47,801 nt of DNA from Phycisphaerae bacterium (GTDB taxonomy: Bacteria; Planctomycetota; Phycisphaerae; UBA1845): the NCBI GenBank assembly GCA_029260155.1, contig JAJDDU010000246.1:1-47801 (forward strand), given 5' to 3'. The stretch's first letter is position 1; every line of letters starts with the position of its first letter. The notes under the pieces were generated by a model. The model saw only the letters and a list, made by a program, of their open reading frames with translations, made no database searches and was not told where the DNA came from. The position numbers were made by a program, and so were the translations under genes. Positions 16,040 through 24,804 of the stretch are shown one piece after another.

Positions 16040-16705
16040 TCAGCCCAGCCACCTGCCCAGTGCGCGCATGAAGCAGATCAGCAAATCGTCGCCATCGTAG
16101 TATCGGCCCGCTGTGCGCAACGCTTCGTACTCAGCTTCGGTGCGCCGGGCGCGTTTTTCCCGTTCTTCCCGCCTCTCCTCTTCGCGATCCTTGTTGTCTG
16201 CGTGCAGCCTGCCCCCCGCCGCCGCCCACTTCAAAATTCGCCCCAGCTCACCCCCGTCCAGCCAAACCCCATGCCCTCTGCACGTGTCGACGATCACGCC
16301 CGACCGCGGACCATAGATCTTCCGGTGCATCAGCTCGGCGCACACAGGGCACTTCACATACGTCACCTGCGAGGAATCTGGTGCTTCCTCCTCGACGATC
16401 CTGCTCATCCGCTCGAAGTCGACTTCAAAGACGCGCGACACGGACGTATCGATCAGCGATTCCAGCTCGTTCGGATCAAAGAACATGCCCAAGCACTTGT
16501 CGCAGCGCTCGACACACAGGCCGCCCACGGCGCAAAGCTCGATGGTGTCCATCCGCACGTCGCAGCGTGGACAAGTGCGTTCGCTCGGTGTCTTGCCCGT
16601 TGTCCGCCGGCCAATGGTACGCAGGTCTGTGTCGTTCAGAGAACCGCAAAACGTGCAGACGTTCGACTTCGGGCTCAGCGGTGCACCGCAGTTTACACAG
16701 TTCAT
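16040..16705 (-). CDS. Zinc-ribbon/TFIIB-type zinc-finger protein
   Basis: The 221-residue protein has three zinc-binding units. The N-terminal ribbon is CVNCG...CTFCG. A central TFIIB-like finger is CPRCDVRMD...CDKCLGMFFD. A second one is CPVCAELM...DTCRGHGVWLDGGEL, which has the W-x-D-x-G-E-L signature of the zf-TFIIB family. A highly charged Glu/Arg stretch (about residues 175-195, likely coiled coil) follows. No membrane segment is seen and the role is unknown. The start is ATG 16705, which overlaps the stop of the glycosyltransferase gene as ATGA, so expression is probably coupled to it. A TTG two codons upstream is less likely. Confidence 0.82.
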   Translation of the reverse strand: MNCVNCGAPLSPKSNVCTFCGSLNDTDLRTIGRRTTGKTPSERTCPRCDVRMDTIELCAVGGLCVERCDKCLGMFFDPNELESLIDTSVSRVFEVDFERMSRIVEEEAPDSSQVTYVKCPVCAELMHRKIYGPRSGVIVDTCRGHGVWLDGGELGRILKWAAAGGRLHADNKDREEERREEREKRARRTEAEYEALRTAGRYYDGDDLLICFMRALGRWLG

Positions 16706-17442
16706 GGCCAACGCCCCCGCGCATGTTCCGCCCCAGCAACGCCGCGGCGAGAATTGTTCGCACGATACCTCTCAGAGAACGTCCGCAAGTCTAGCCCCAG
16801 CATGTCCCACATCCAAATCAAAGCGTCGGACATCAACACTACGAGAATCCCCCCGGCGTGAAACCGGCGAGCGCTTGTGATCATGGCCACTCGAAGCAAT
16901 CGCATACGCCCCAGCCGCGTCGCCCGACGCGAGAAGTCCGAGTCTTCTAGAATCGGCATGTCCGCGAATCCGCCGAGAGCGCCAAACGCGTCACGGCGAA
17001 CAAACAATCCCTGGTCGCCGAAATACGCGCAGCCAGACCCATAACGCACCCGATTCACCAACTCAACAACACGCAGCCGCCACTGCGGGCCAGCCAGCTT
17101 GAACTCGAACGCCCCACCCACAACGTCGTCGCCATCCAGCGCGCCCGCGATCAGCTCGTCGTAGCCAGCCGGCACGCGGCTGTCCGCGTGCAGGAACAAC
17201 AGCACATCACCCGAAGCTGCCGACGCGCCCGCGTTGCATGCCTGGGCGCGGTTGGTGATGCCCTCGTCCCGAACGACCCGGACGCCTCCGCGATGCGCGA
17301 TCGCGACCGTCGCGTCAGCCGAGCCGCAGTCTGCCACAATGACCTCCAGTTCCCTTGCAGTGGCATTCCTCCGCAACAACGCAAGCGTGTCGCCGAGCAA
17401 GCAAGCCTCGTTGAGCGTCGGTATGATCACACTCATGTGCAC
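16702..17442 (-). CDS. Family 2 glycosyltransferase (TIGR04283-like)
   Basis: The protein begins with SVIIPTLNEA, followed by EVIVADCGSADATV, the acceptor/donor motif LLFLHADSRVP and GNxx-like segments, and later GDQGLFVRRDAF and EDSDFSRRATRLG. This arrangement matches the small GT-A enzymes often called rSAM/selenodomain-associated transferase 2. Their sugar donor and acceptor are mostly unknown. The open frame begins at 17541, but GGAAGGAG lies seven bases before a GTG at 17442, which I chose; the ATG at 17436 is almost equivalent. The upstream codons show no family similarity. The last 35 residues (RANNSRRGVAGAEHARG) are weakly conserved. It overlaps the zinc-finger gene by four bases. Confidence 0.85.
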   Translation of the reverse strand: MHMSVIIPTLNEACLLGDTLALLRRNATARELEVIVADCGSADATVAIAHRGGVRVVRDEGITNRAQACNAGASAASGDVLLFLHADSRVPAGYDELIAGALDGDDVVGGAFEFKLAGPQWRLRVVELVNRVRYGSGCAYFGDQGLFVRRDAFGALGGFADMPILEDSDFSRRATRLGRMRLLRVAMITSARRFHAGGILVVLMSDALIWMWDMLGLDLRTFSERYRANNSRRGVAGAEHARGRWP

Positions 17443-17671
17443 GCGCGGGCTCCTTCCGGTGGCCGATGGGCGTTTTGGCTGCTCGTCGCCGGCTGATTCT
17501 CCGATAACGACCGCAACGGCACAAGTCACGCAAGCGAGCATTAAACCTATGGTGATCGCGATCTAATATAATATTTGCGAGATTTGACTTTATTTCTACA
17601 ACTTCTAAGGTAATATATTGCACAGGTAGCTTACCAACAGAAACGTGGACAACGAAACAGGACGATGTGAA

Positions 17672-19114
17672 ATGGAATACGCCGGATTGAGAGATTTCCT
17701 TGAGATTCCGTACGACAAGCTCCAGGATATGAACTTGGAAGCCAAGGAGCAGCGGGCCACCCGAGTATCAGCTGCCGCCATCGAGGAGCAGAGACGCAGG
17801 TATCTCGCGGAAGAAAAGCGAATCAAGGCCGTGACGGTTTGCTTTTCTGATGTTGAAGGCAGACTGCATATGCTTGACTATGACAAGAGGTTCTTGTTGA
17901 AGTCGGCCGACAACCTCACGTTTGATGGCTCGTCGATTCGCGGATTCACCGTCCAGCAGGAATCGGACCTTCGCTTGGTGATCGACTGGCCGGCGTTCTA
18001 CTGGCTGCCCGCTGACATCTTCGGTCCGGGCAAAGTACTGGTCTTCGCTACCGTGTTGAATCGGGACGGGCTACCCTTCGATGCCGACATCCGCGGGCGC
18101 CTTAAGGCCTACACCGAATCGATGTTCGCCAAAGACGGGACCATTGCGAACGTCGCCACCGAGATTGAGGGCTTTCTCTTCAAGGGCACGGAAGCGGAGC
18201 GGCACTATCCTGAAACGGGGTGCTTCGAGTTCATTTCCAAGGGCGGGTACTACCATTCGCTGCCAAGGGACCCGCTCCGTCAGTTTATTGACACCGCCGC
18301 CGAAGTGCAGCGGGCGATGGGCTTTGGCAACGAGAAGGACCATCCGGAGGTTGCCCCTTCGCAGTTCGAGATGAACTGGGGCTACGAAGAGGCCACGATC
18401 GCGGCGGACCAGATTCAGCTGTACAAACTAGCGTGCCGCCGCGTGGCACACCATTACGACGTAACGGCGAGTTTCCTGCCGAAGCCTGTGACGAATGTCA
18501 ACGGAAGCGGCATGCACGCCAACGTGTCATTGATGCGTAACGAGAAGAACCTATTCCACGACAAGCAGGGTGTCGACGATCTGTCCCAGGTCGGCTGGAG
18601 TTTCCTGGAGCGTGTTCTGCACAGCGCGCCTGAGACTTGCCTCGTGCTGAACTCGAGCGTGAATGCATACAGGCGGCTTGATCCGAACTACGAAGCCCCA
18701 AATCAGATCAAAGCGTCAGCCGTCAACCGGGCTGCGATGATCCGCATCCCGCTGGCCAACGAGCGATCGTCGCGTATCGAGGTGCGTTCGATCGGCCCGG
18801 ACGCTAATCCGTACATGTTGATTTACACGCTACTCAAGACCGGGCTTGAGGGACCGACGCCCGACAATGACGACGCGGAAGGCAAGCGCAGCCGCACGCG
18901 GTTCTTGCCCGACAACATCTACGATGCGATGCGCAACTTCAAAACCAGCAAGTGGATGATTGATGTGCTGGGTGAAGGTGTGCACGGCAAGTATCTCGAG
19001 GTCAAGCAGGCCGCCGCTGACCGCTGCCCCCGGGCGCTCGGCGACCTGATCAAGCGCGGGGAGGTCCAGTTTCACCACGAGGTTACGAATCAGTGGCTGT
19101 GGGGGCAGTTCTAG
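17672..19114 (+). CDS. glnA: Glutamine synthetase, type I
   Basis: Glutamine synthetase joins ammonia and glutamate at the expense of ATP. The typical landmarks appear in order: LTFDGSSIRGF, the metal/glutamate site segment ATEIEGFLF, NVNGSGMHANVSL with the NGSGMH loop, and an N-R-x-A-x-I-R-IP stretch ending in RSSRIEVRS. The NIYDAMRNF segment corresponds to the place of the adenylylated Tyr in GSI-beta enzymes. The 480-residue size fits GSI. I chose ATG 17672, which has an AGGACG ribosome-binding site seven bases upstream, over a GTG at 17645 with none. The upstream 100 bases are unusually AT-rich. The gene ends 11 bases from the convergent beta-helix gene. The N-terminal 60 residues are more helical and charged than in classical GlnA. 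Confidence 0.9.
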   Translation: MEYAGLRDFLEIPYDKLQDMNLEAKEQRATRVSAAAIEEQRRRYLAEEKRIKAVTVCFSDVEGRLHMLDYDKRFLLKSADNLTFDGSSIRGFTVQQESDLRLVIDWPAFYWLPADIFGPGKVLVFATVLNRDGLPFDADIRGRLKAYTESMFAKDGTIANVATEIEGFLFKGTEAERHYPETGCFEFISKGGYYHSLPRDPLRQFIDTAAEVQRAMGFGNEKDHPEVAPSQFEMNWGYEEATIAADQIQLYKLACRRVAHHYDVTASFLPKPVTNVNGSGMHANVSLMRNEKNLFHDKQGVDDLSQVGWSFLERVLHSAPETCLVLNSSVNAYRRLDPNYEAPNQIKASAVNRAAMIRIPLANERSSRIEVRSIGPDANPYMLIYTLLKTGLEGPTPDNDDAEGKRSRTRFLPDNIYDAMRNFKTSKWMIDVLGEGVHGKYLEVKQAAADRCPRALGDLIKRGEVQFHHEVTNQWLWGQF

Positions 19115-19125
19115 TCGCTACAGAG

Positions 19126-22113
19126 TCAGGGCACGGCAGCGCAGACCTGTTCGTCGAAGACATCGATGAACAACGTCCATGCGTCGAGGCTGCCGTCGTC
19201 TTCGGATGGGAAGACGTCGACGATCGTGATGGTCCAGTCACCGGCTGCTTTCAGGCCTTCGAAGACCATGAGCGGTTCGTTGGGTATGTAGTTCGGCGGA
19301 GACGTTGGGAAGGTGCCATCTGCGTCAATACTGCATTGCTCTTGGACGAGCCCACCGGCGCCCTCGTCATCGAGCACGATGCTGACGAGATCATCGCCGC
19401 ATCCGCTGAAGAGGATCGTGTTCATGAGTGAGGCGGACTGCCCGAGGTGATCCACGGTGATGCGCAGATCGCCGACCCAGGTGTGCGGCAGATCGAGTTG
19501 GACGTCGACGTCCCCGATGACGAAGGAATCGGGCACGTTGATCGTGTGCGTCACGGTTTGGCTCCCGTCGATCACGATGCCCGGTGACGCACTGTAGACG
19601 TTGGGTGTGCCCGCGCTGCAATCGGTGAGGTCACCGGAATAGACGCCGCCGAGGCTGTCGCAGCTACACTCGGTGCGAACGTCGCACGTATCATCCGGAT
19701 GACAGCATGCACCGATTGGGAGGGTTGGACACGGTTCGACGTCTGCGCACGCCAACTCGACCGGGAAGAAAATGCCGCCTTGTGTGACGCAGGCCTGCGC
19801 GCCGATTCGCTCACACGCCTCGCACAAACAACAGATGCCGGCTGGCTGTGGGCAGAGACCCGGCGTGCACGCGGAGCCATCGCCGTGAAAAGTGCCGCCG
19901 GCCGTCGCGCACGCGATGTCGGTGGCCTCGGAGCACGATCCGTAGGTTTCGCAACAGGCGCCGGTGGATGGATCGGAGCACGGCGCACCGGTCATCAGAA
20001 GCTGTACGAAATCATCAACGTCGGCGGCACCTACGTCTCCGTCTCCATCAACATCGGCGCAGGATGAGTACGACCCGCCGAGCATCGCGATCACGAAGCC
20101 CTGAATGTCTTCCGCGTCGACGACGGCCGACGTGTTCACGTCGCCTCGGCAGGTTAGGCAGTGGCACTCGTTGGGTGCTGGGAAGCCGTAGCCCCCGCCC
20201 AGCAAGCGAGATCGGTAGCTCGGCTCAAGCCCGGCGAGGGGGGCGACATCGTAGACCGGGTCACCGCAGCCGACGCCGGCCACTTCCAGGCGAAACGTGT
20301 TGTCGACGAGCATGATGTCTTCTGGGTCGGTCGTGACGTACCGGATCGACGGCACTTCGGCAGCATCCGTGATGAGCGTGTTACCGCTTACGATGTTGTA
20401 TCCGCCGATGTGGAATCGCAGGGGCGCGTTCCCTACGTTGAACATCGCATTGCGATCGATCAGAAAGTCGGTCGAATCCTGGTCGCAGAACACGGCGTTG
20501 CTGTCCAATACGCCGGCGTTGGGCGGAATGTCGTGGATGAGGTTTCCGTGCATTACCGTTTCGGGCTGAATCCCGAGCGTGTAAATGCCTCCGCCGTCAG
20601 AGAGCATGAGCATCACATCGTGAATGTGGTTGTACTCAATGACGTTGCCCCAAACCGCAGGCGTGGGCGTGCCGTCGAACACCCATCCGACGCTGACGCC
20701 GATCTGAGGCATGTAACGAAGGAGGTTGTGGGAGACGGTCGTCGTGTTGGCCATGCCGATCCAAGTACCGACAGTGCCATGCAAGACCTGCCCGGTGTAT
20801 TGAATAAGATTGTCGCGGACCACATTGCCCGACGCGGCTTGGTCGGGGTAGACCAGCCACCAGGGTCGCCAAACCTTGTCCGGGTCAAGAACGGTCCGCG
20901 AGCGGTCTTCGCCGATCATGATCCCGTTGCCGGCGATGTCGGTTATGACGTTGCCGATGACTGAGCAGTCTTTGCACGATCGGCCGAACATGATCCCCCA
21001 GCCGCCGAGATGCGCGATCCTGCCATCTTCGAACCGGCAGGAGTCCGCCAACTCGAACGTCAAAGCCGCCGGAAGCTCGTAGGGTGCGGGGAAATCGCGA
21101 TAATCGTAGAACCCCGCCTGCCATTCCGCATAGCCGCCCTCGGGAAGATCCCAGGCGCAGTGTTCGAACGCGATGCCGATGAATCGCAGGTTGTGGACTG
21201 ACTGCTCAGCGTTGCCGTCACCGCGCACGATTAACAACGCCTCGGCCACCGGCGCGACCGCGTCAACGGTGTTGATGTCCTCGCCCGGCATGGGGAAGTA
21301 GGTCAATTCGCCCGTTTGTTCATCGAGGTACCACTCGCCTGGTACGTCGATCAGTTTCAGGTCGTTTTCGACGGCGTAGCGCGGATGCTCAAGTTGGGAG
21401 AAAACATGCATCGACGGCGACGGGCCGATGGGCTGAGCGACCGTAAGCACGTTCTGCGTGTGATCCACATGGTCGATAAGCACACGCGAGGTGTTCCAAT
21501 CATGCAGGAACAGGAGTTCGCCGCCCGCGAGGTCCGTCTCCGGCGGAATGTCGCCGGGAGTGAAGGCGAAGCTCATTCGTGTTCCGGGCGGCGCCGCGGG
21601 GTCGGGTCCGGCCACGAGCAGAAAACCGTCATTGGGATGGCGAGCCCGCTGCCGTCTGCCACCGTTAACGAACAACTCGCGAAATGTCCACACACCGCTC
21701 GCGGCGTCCGCCACGGTCACCGCCCAAGTGCCATCACCCTGATCGGTCCAGCCAGTGATCGGCCGTCCGCCGCTGACGATCGGCTCTTCATCCGGATAGG
21801 CCGCGTATGTAACGGCATGTGGATCCGGGCTGGAATCCTGCAGCCCAAACACAATCGGGTCGGTAATCCTGTACGTGCCGCCTCGAAGCATGACGGTAAC
21901 GTCGTCCGTCAATCCTGCCGCGATGAGCGGTCGTACGGCGTCGCGAGCACGGGCGAGTGTGGCAAACGGCGATTCGAAGGTTCCCGTAGCGCCATCATCG
22001 CCCCACGGCGCGACGAAGAAATCCGCTGAGGCGGGCTGCCCTCCCATCGCAATCGGCATCCATACAAGTAACACGCAACAGGCGAAAGCGGTACCGATTC
22101 GACAGATCGTCAT
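19126..22113 (-). CDS. Secreted parallel beta-helix protein with dockerin-like, Cys-rich and P-domain segments
   Basis: The 995-residue protein starts with a signal peptide (MTICRIGTAFACCVLLVWM). Residues about 30-650 form a right-handed beta-helix of the pectate-lyase type. It opens with FFVAPWGDDGATGTFESPF and ATLARARDAV and continues through repeated N-x-I/V-x-x-N strands. This is typical of polysaccharide-active or mannuronan-type proteins. Residues about 655-708 hold two dockerin-like Asp-rich loops (GDVNTSAVVDAEDI and DVDGDGDVGAADVDDF). Residues about 713-836 carry three Cys-rich GACC/GICC modules. The last 155 residues look like a P/Homo-B domain (VTHTINVPDSF, LPHTWVGDLRITVDH, GDWTITIVD, LDAWTLFI). 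The ATG overlaps the stop of the next-upstream gene as ATGA. Its substrate cannot be read from sequence. Confidence 0.88.
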   Translation of the reverse strand: MTICRIGTAFACCVLLVWMPIAMGGQPASADFFVAPWGDDGATGTFESPFATLARARDAVRPLIAAGLTDDVTVMLRGGTYRITDPIVFGLQDSSPDPHAVTYAAYPDEEPIVSGGRPITGWTDQGDGTWAVTVADAASGVWTFRELFVNGGRRQRARHPNDGFLLVAGPDPAAPPGTRMSFAFTPGDIPPETDLAGGELLFLHDWNTSRVLIDHVDHTQNVLTVAQPIGPSPSMHVFSQLEHPRYAVENDLKLIDVPGEWYLDEQTGELTYFPMPGEDINTVDAVAPVAEALLIVRGDGNAEQSVHNLRFIGIAFEHCAWDLPEGGYAEWQAGFYDYRDFPAPYELPAALTFELADSCRFEDGRIAHLGGWGIMFGRSCKDCSVIGNVITDIAGNGIMIGEDRSRTVLDPDKVWRPWWLVYPDQAASGNVVRDNLIQYTGQVLHGTVGTWIGMANTTTVSHNLLRYMPQIGVSVGWVFDGTPTPAVWGNVIEYNHIHDVMLMLSDGGGIYTLGIQPETVMHGNLIHDIPPNAGVLDSNAVFCDQDSTDFLIDRNAMFNVGNAPLRFHIGGYNIVSGNTLITDAAEVPSIRYVTTDPEDIMLVDNTFRLEVAGVGCGDPVYDVAPLAGLEPSYRSRLLGGGYGFPAPNECHCLTCRGDVNTSAVVDAEDIQGFVIAMLGGSYSSCADVDGDGDVGAADVDDFVQLLMTGAPCSDPSTGACCETYGSCSEATDIACATAGGTFHGDGSACTPGLCPQPAGICCLCEACERIGAQACVTQGGIFFPVELACADVEPCPTLPIGACCHPDDTCDVRTECSCDSLGGVYSGDLTDCSAGTPNVYSASPGIVIDGSQTVTHTINVPDSFVIGDVDVQLDLPHTWVGDLRITVDHLGQSASLMNTILFSGCGDDLVSIVLDDEGAGGLVQEQCSIDADGTFPTSPPNYIPNEPLMVFEGLKAAGDWTITIVDVFPSEDDGSLDAWTLFIDVFDEQVCAAVP

Positions 22114-22951
22114 CGCGGTTCACCCATCCTCCGCGTGTCGTGGCTTCGGCCAAACGCGACGGTCCCCGCGGCGAGCAACAGCAGAACGCTTTGCACAGTG
22201 CCCCATTGTGACACTGTTGGAATCGAGGAATCGACGATGTGGATCACCGCGTCGGCTTCGAGAGAAGTCGCGCCGCTTGTGGAACCGCTTTGTGTTGCAG
22301 CCTCCGGAGCACCACCGCTGTATCCGAAGAAGACGTCCTCCGCCTTCCAATCGCCGGCAGTGACATGGGCGATCAGCAGAGGGCCGACGGAGAGCCGAAG
22401 TTCCGCCGACGCCCCGAGAGGCGCGTCGCTTTCGATTCGAAGATCGAGTTGCCCCAAGAGCACAGCCCCGGAGTTCGCGTCGAAAGCCGGGTCGATCCCA
22501 AGATTCGCCGATCCAACGCCACCGACGAAGGGCGCTGTCGTCGGGACGAAAACGGCCCGCACATCGGTGACCAGATCGCCGCCGAGGTTTAAGCCGCCTG
22601 CCAACGCCGTCGCGTTCCAGCGCGGACCGCTACCGACGGTTGGACTGAAGAGCGTGTACGAAAGCGCCGTCACACCGGACGCAGCTTCGCCCGATGCGGC
22701 GATGTTGTGCCCCAGCCCTGCGAGCACTTTGTTGTCGTTGTCGTCGGGAATGGCCCAGAGGTAAACCGTCACACTGGTGTTCGGCGAGGCGCTGATGACG
22801 GGATTGGTTCCGCCGATGGGTCCACTCTGCACGCCGGTCGTGGCGTTACCGGTGTCCAGGAAGAGGATTACGCCGTACGCGCTAGGAACCGGCGCCACAA
22901 GGAATACAAGGACAGCCAGAAAAGAAAGAACGCGACTCGCGCATTCAACAT
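22110..22951 (-). CDS. Secreted protein with IPTV-type C-terminal sorting signal; apparent frameshift in signal peptide
   Basis: The main frame (22110-22898) encodes a beta-rich extracellular protein of about 260 residues. It ends with IPTVSQWGTVQ, a hydrophobic helix (LLLLAAGTVAF) and GRSHDTRR. That is the IPTL-CTERM arrangement, which directs proteins to an exosortase-like sorting system. The frame has no ATG, and its only GTG (22898) would remove any signal peptide. One base away in frame, ATG 22951 opens MLNARVAFFLF; if one more T were present in the TTTT run at 22920-22923, it would continue as LAVLVFLVAPVPSAYG, a textbook signal peptide. So the gene is either an assembly error, a real frameshift mutant or, less likely, a slippage-expressed gene. 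It is coupled to the beta-helix gene. Confidence 0.72.
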
Positions 22952-23097
22952 CGACAAGACCAGGAGATTCGTTTTCGATGACACGCCTTCCCCTGCGCAG
23001 TCAACTGTGACCGAACAGTCCATGTACGATACCAACTTACGCCGTTGCGATCCAGAAAACACTATCAGTGAGTGCCGATTTATGGAGGATCGGTAAT

Positions 23098-24045
23098 TCA
23101 GGAGGGGACAAAACGGTCGCCGCACTTGACACGGCGGCCGTTGATGAAGTCGCGCCAGGACATCAGCTTGCCTGAACGCGGCTTGATCTCGACGATTTCC
23201 ACCGCGCCATCGATTGTGCAAACGTGGAGCCGTTCGTCGAGAGAACCCGGATCGAGTGGGGCTGACGGCGCGGTGGACACCGCAGCCCGGGCCAGCGTCA
23301 CAACCTCGTCGCGCAATCCGTCGGCTGACATGAATCGACAGTAGGCGCCAGGCCAAGACCATAACCCGTGTATGCGATGCACGATGCCGGCGGCGGGTGC
23401 GGCGAAGTCGAGCATTCCGTCCCGCTTGGCCAGCTTTGGCGCTTTGGTCGCGCGCGTATCGTCTTGCGTGGCACCTCGCGGAATCTGATTGCACTCGAAC
23501 AGCTTGATTGCGTCGGCGACGACGCTTGGACCCATCTTGGCAAGGCGATCATGCAGTTCGTCGGCGGTCTCGGAGTCGCCAATCGCGGTTTCGGCGCTCG
23601 CGAGAATGGGTCCGGCATCCATACGATCAACGAGCGTAAAAACAGTTACGCCGGTCACCCTCTCACCTCGGATGACGGCCCATTGAAACGGGGCGGCGCC
23701 ACGGTACTTGGGAAGCAGGGAGGCGTGGAGATTGACGCAGCCGCCCCGAATCGAAGCCCGAAACTCCGGTCCGACTCTCTGCCCGAAGTCGATCACGACG
23801 CCGACATCGGCGCCGGCGGCGCTTACGCTTTCGATTACTGCAGGATCATTGACATTCGGCGCGGTCACGACCTCCAGGCCAAAATCGTTGGCAGCGCGAT
23901 TCACCGGCGTCGGCGTGAGTCGCTTTCCCCGGCCACTGGGACGATCGGGCTGGGTGATAACGAAGGGAATCTCATGCTCCGATCGGTGCAACGAGTCCAA
24001 TGCAGGGATCGCGAAGCCCCCTGCCGCGATGAGGATGATCCGCAC
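23098..24045 (-). CDS. fmt: Fmt: methionyl-tRNA formyltransferase
   Basis: Fmt transfers a formyl group from 10-formyl-tetrahydrofolate to methionyl-tRNA(fMet), giving the initiator tRNA. The catalytic core is present: a Rossmann-type N-terminus (MRIILIAAGGFAIPAL), CVNLHASLLPKYRGAAP with the Asn-His pair of the active site, VDRMDAGPIL with the catalytic Asp, and a C-terminal OB-fold segment. At 315 residues it has normal length. It follows def by nine bases on the same strand, the classical def-fmt pair that handles N-formylation and deformylation of new proteins. ATG 24045 starts directly at the first strand. Ordinary housekeeping gene. Confidence 0.93.
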   Translation of the reverse strand: MRIILIAAGGFAIPALDSLHRSEHEIPFVITQPDRPSGRGKRLTPTPVNRAANDFGLEVVTAPNVNDPAVIESVSAAGADVGVVIDFGQRVGPEFRASIRGGCVNLHASLLPKYRGAAPFQWAVIRGERVTGVTVFTLVDRMDAGPILASAETAIGDSETADELHDRLAKMGPSVVADAIKLFECNQIPRGATQDDTRATKAPKLAKRDGMLDFAAPAAGIVHRIHGLWSWPGAYCRFMSADGLRDEVVTLARAAVSTAPSAPLDPGSLDERLHVCTIDGAVEIVEIKPRSGKLMSWRDFINGRRVKCGDRFVPS

Positions 24046-24054
24046 GGCGATATC

Positions 24055-24612
24055 TCACTTTCTCGAAGAGGGCCGTCGCCGTCGCATGGCTGCGGCATAA
24101 TCGGCTTCGAGTTGCTTGATGGTCTTGCGGTTGGCTAACTCAGCCAATTCGGGCATTGCATCGATCACCAGGACGCCGTCCAGATGATCTGATTCGTGTT
24201 GGCAGACGCGGGCGGTCAGGCCGGTGATTTCCGCGCTGATCGGGTTACCCGCGAAATCGAACCCTCTGATGCATGCTTGGGTGGCACGGCGTTTCGGTAC
24301 CGTCACGCCCGGGATCGAGAGGCATCCTTCCTCCCCCTCCTCGGCCCCCTGCATGTCTGACAGCTGAGAATTGACCCAGACGGTGAGGTCGTCGTCTTCG
24401 CCGGTCGGGCAGCAAATGAAGAGGCGAATCGGCACGCCTACTTGCGGGGCTGCCAGCCCAACGCCGTGCGCTTCTCGCAGCAGATGCTTCATCCGCTCGA
24501 CCAGCGCTGCCAGTTGATCATCGAAGGCCTCAACGGGCTTGCACACCAGCCTCAACACCGGGTCGGGGTAGAGGGCGATTTGCAGTTTGTCCACAGACGT
24601 CGGCAACTTCAA
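24055..24612 (-). CDS. def: Def: peptide deformylase
   Basis: Def removes the N-formyl group from nascent proteins. All three motifs of the metalloenzyme are present: GVGLAAPQVG, EGCLSIPG with the Cys ligand, and QHESDHLDG with the two His ligands and catalytic Glu. The open frame extends to 24774, but the first 54 codons are unlike Def. I chose the TTG at 24612 because GGGAGA lies nine bases upstream and the protein then begins near the first conserved strand (LQIALYPDPVLR), giving 185 residues. A GTG six codons further in is another option. It is cotranscribed with fmt. Confidence 0.9.
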   Translation of the reverse strand: MKLPTSVDKLQIALYPDPVLRLVCKPVEAFDDQLAALVERMKHLLREAHGVGLAAPQVGVPIRLFICCPTGEDDDLTVWVNSQLSDMQGAEEGEEGCLSIPGVTVPKRRATQACIRGFDFAGNPISAEITGLTARVCQHESDHLDGVLVIDAMPELAELANRKTIKQLEADYAAAMRRRRPSSRK

Positions 24613-24653
24613 GACACAGGTTCTCCCACGCGGGACTGAAAACGGACGTTGCT

Positions 24654-24682
24654 TTGTTGAAACCTCGCCCGTAGTGTATGAT
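24654..24682 (+). promoter_or_regulatory. Possible sigma-70-type promoter of the TPR/rpsT unit
   Basis: TTGTTG (24654-24659) and TATGAT (24677-24682, five of six consensus) are 17 bases apart in the gap between divergent def and the TPR gene. A start near 24689 gives a leader of about 115 bases that contains the GC hairpin at 24717-24734. The -35 box is weak. Confidence 0.4.
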
Positions 24683-24716
24683 ATGGCGGTTTTGCACGTT
24701 GTAAAGCGCTTCCAGC

Positions 24717-24734
24717 CGCGGGGTTCGCCCCGCG
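24717..24734 (+). promoter_or_regulatory. Stable 7-bp GC hairpin with UUCG loop in the 5' leader
   Basis: CGCGGGG (24717-24723) pairs perfectly with CCCCGCG (24728-24734) around TTCG. It sits about 70 bases before the ATG of the TPR gene and after a plausible promoter. There is no T-run, so it is more likely an mRNA-stabilising or translation-affecting stem than a terminator. Confidence 0.45.
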
Positions 24735-24804
24735 CTGATGTCTCGGGAGCTTGTACCGAATCGGGTCGTGGCAACTGAACGCCGACGAACGTTCGTGGAT
24801 TTCA

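Noticed and set aside
17609..17622. Possible sigma-54 promoter before glnA (GG...GC near TTGCA)
   Set aside because: The GG and GC are nine bases apart instead of ten and the TGGCAC box is not present.
20161..20964. Plus-strand open frame of 267 codons inside the beta-helix gene
   Set aside because: Antisense shadow of a clear beta-helix coding region, no recognisable domain.
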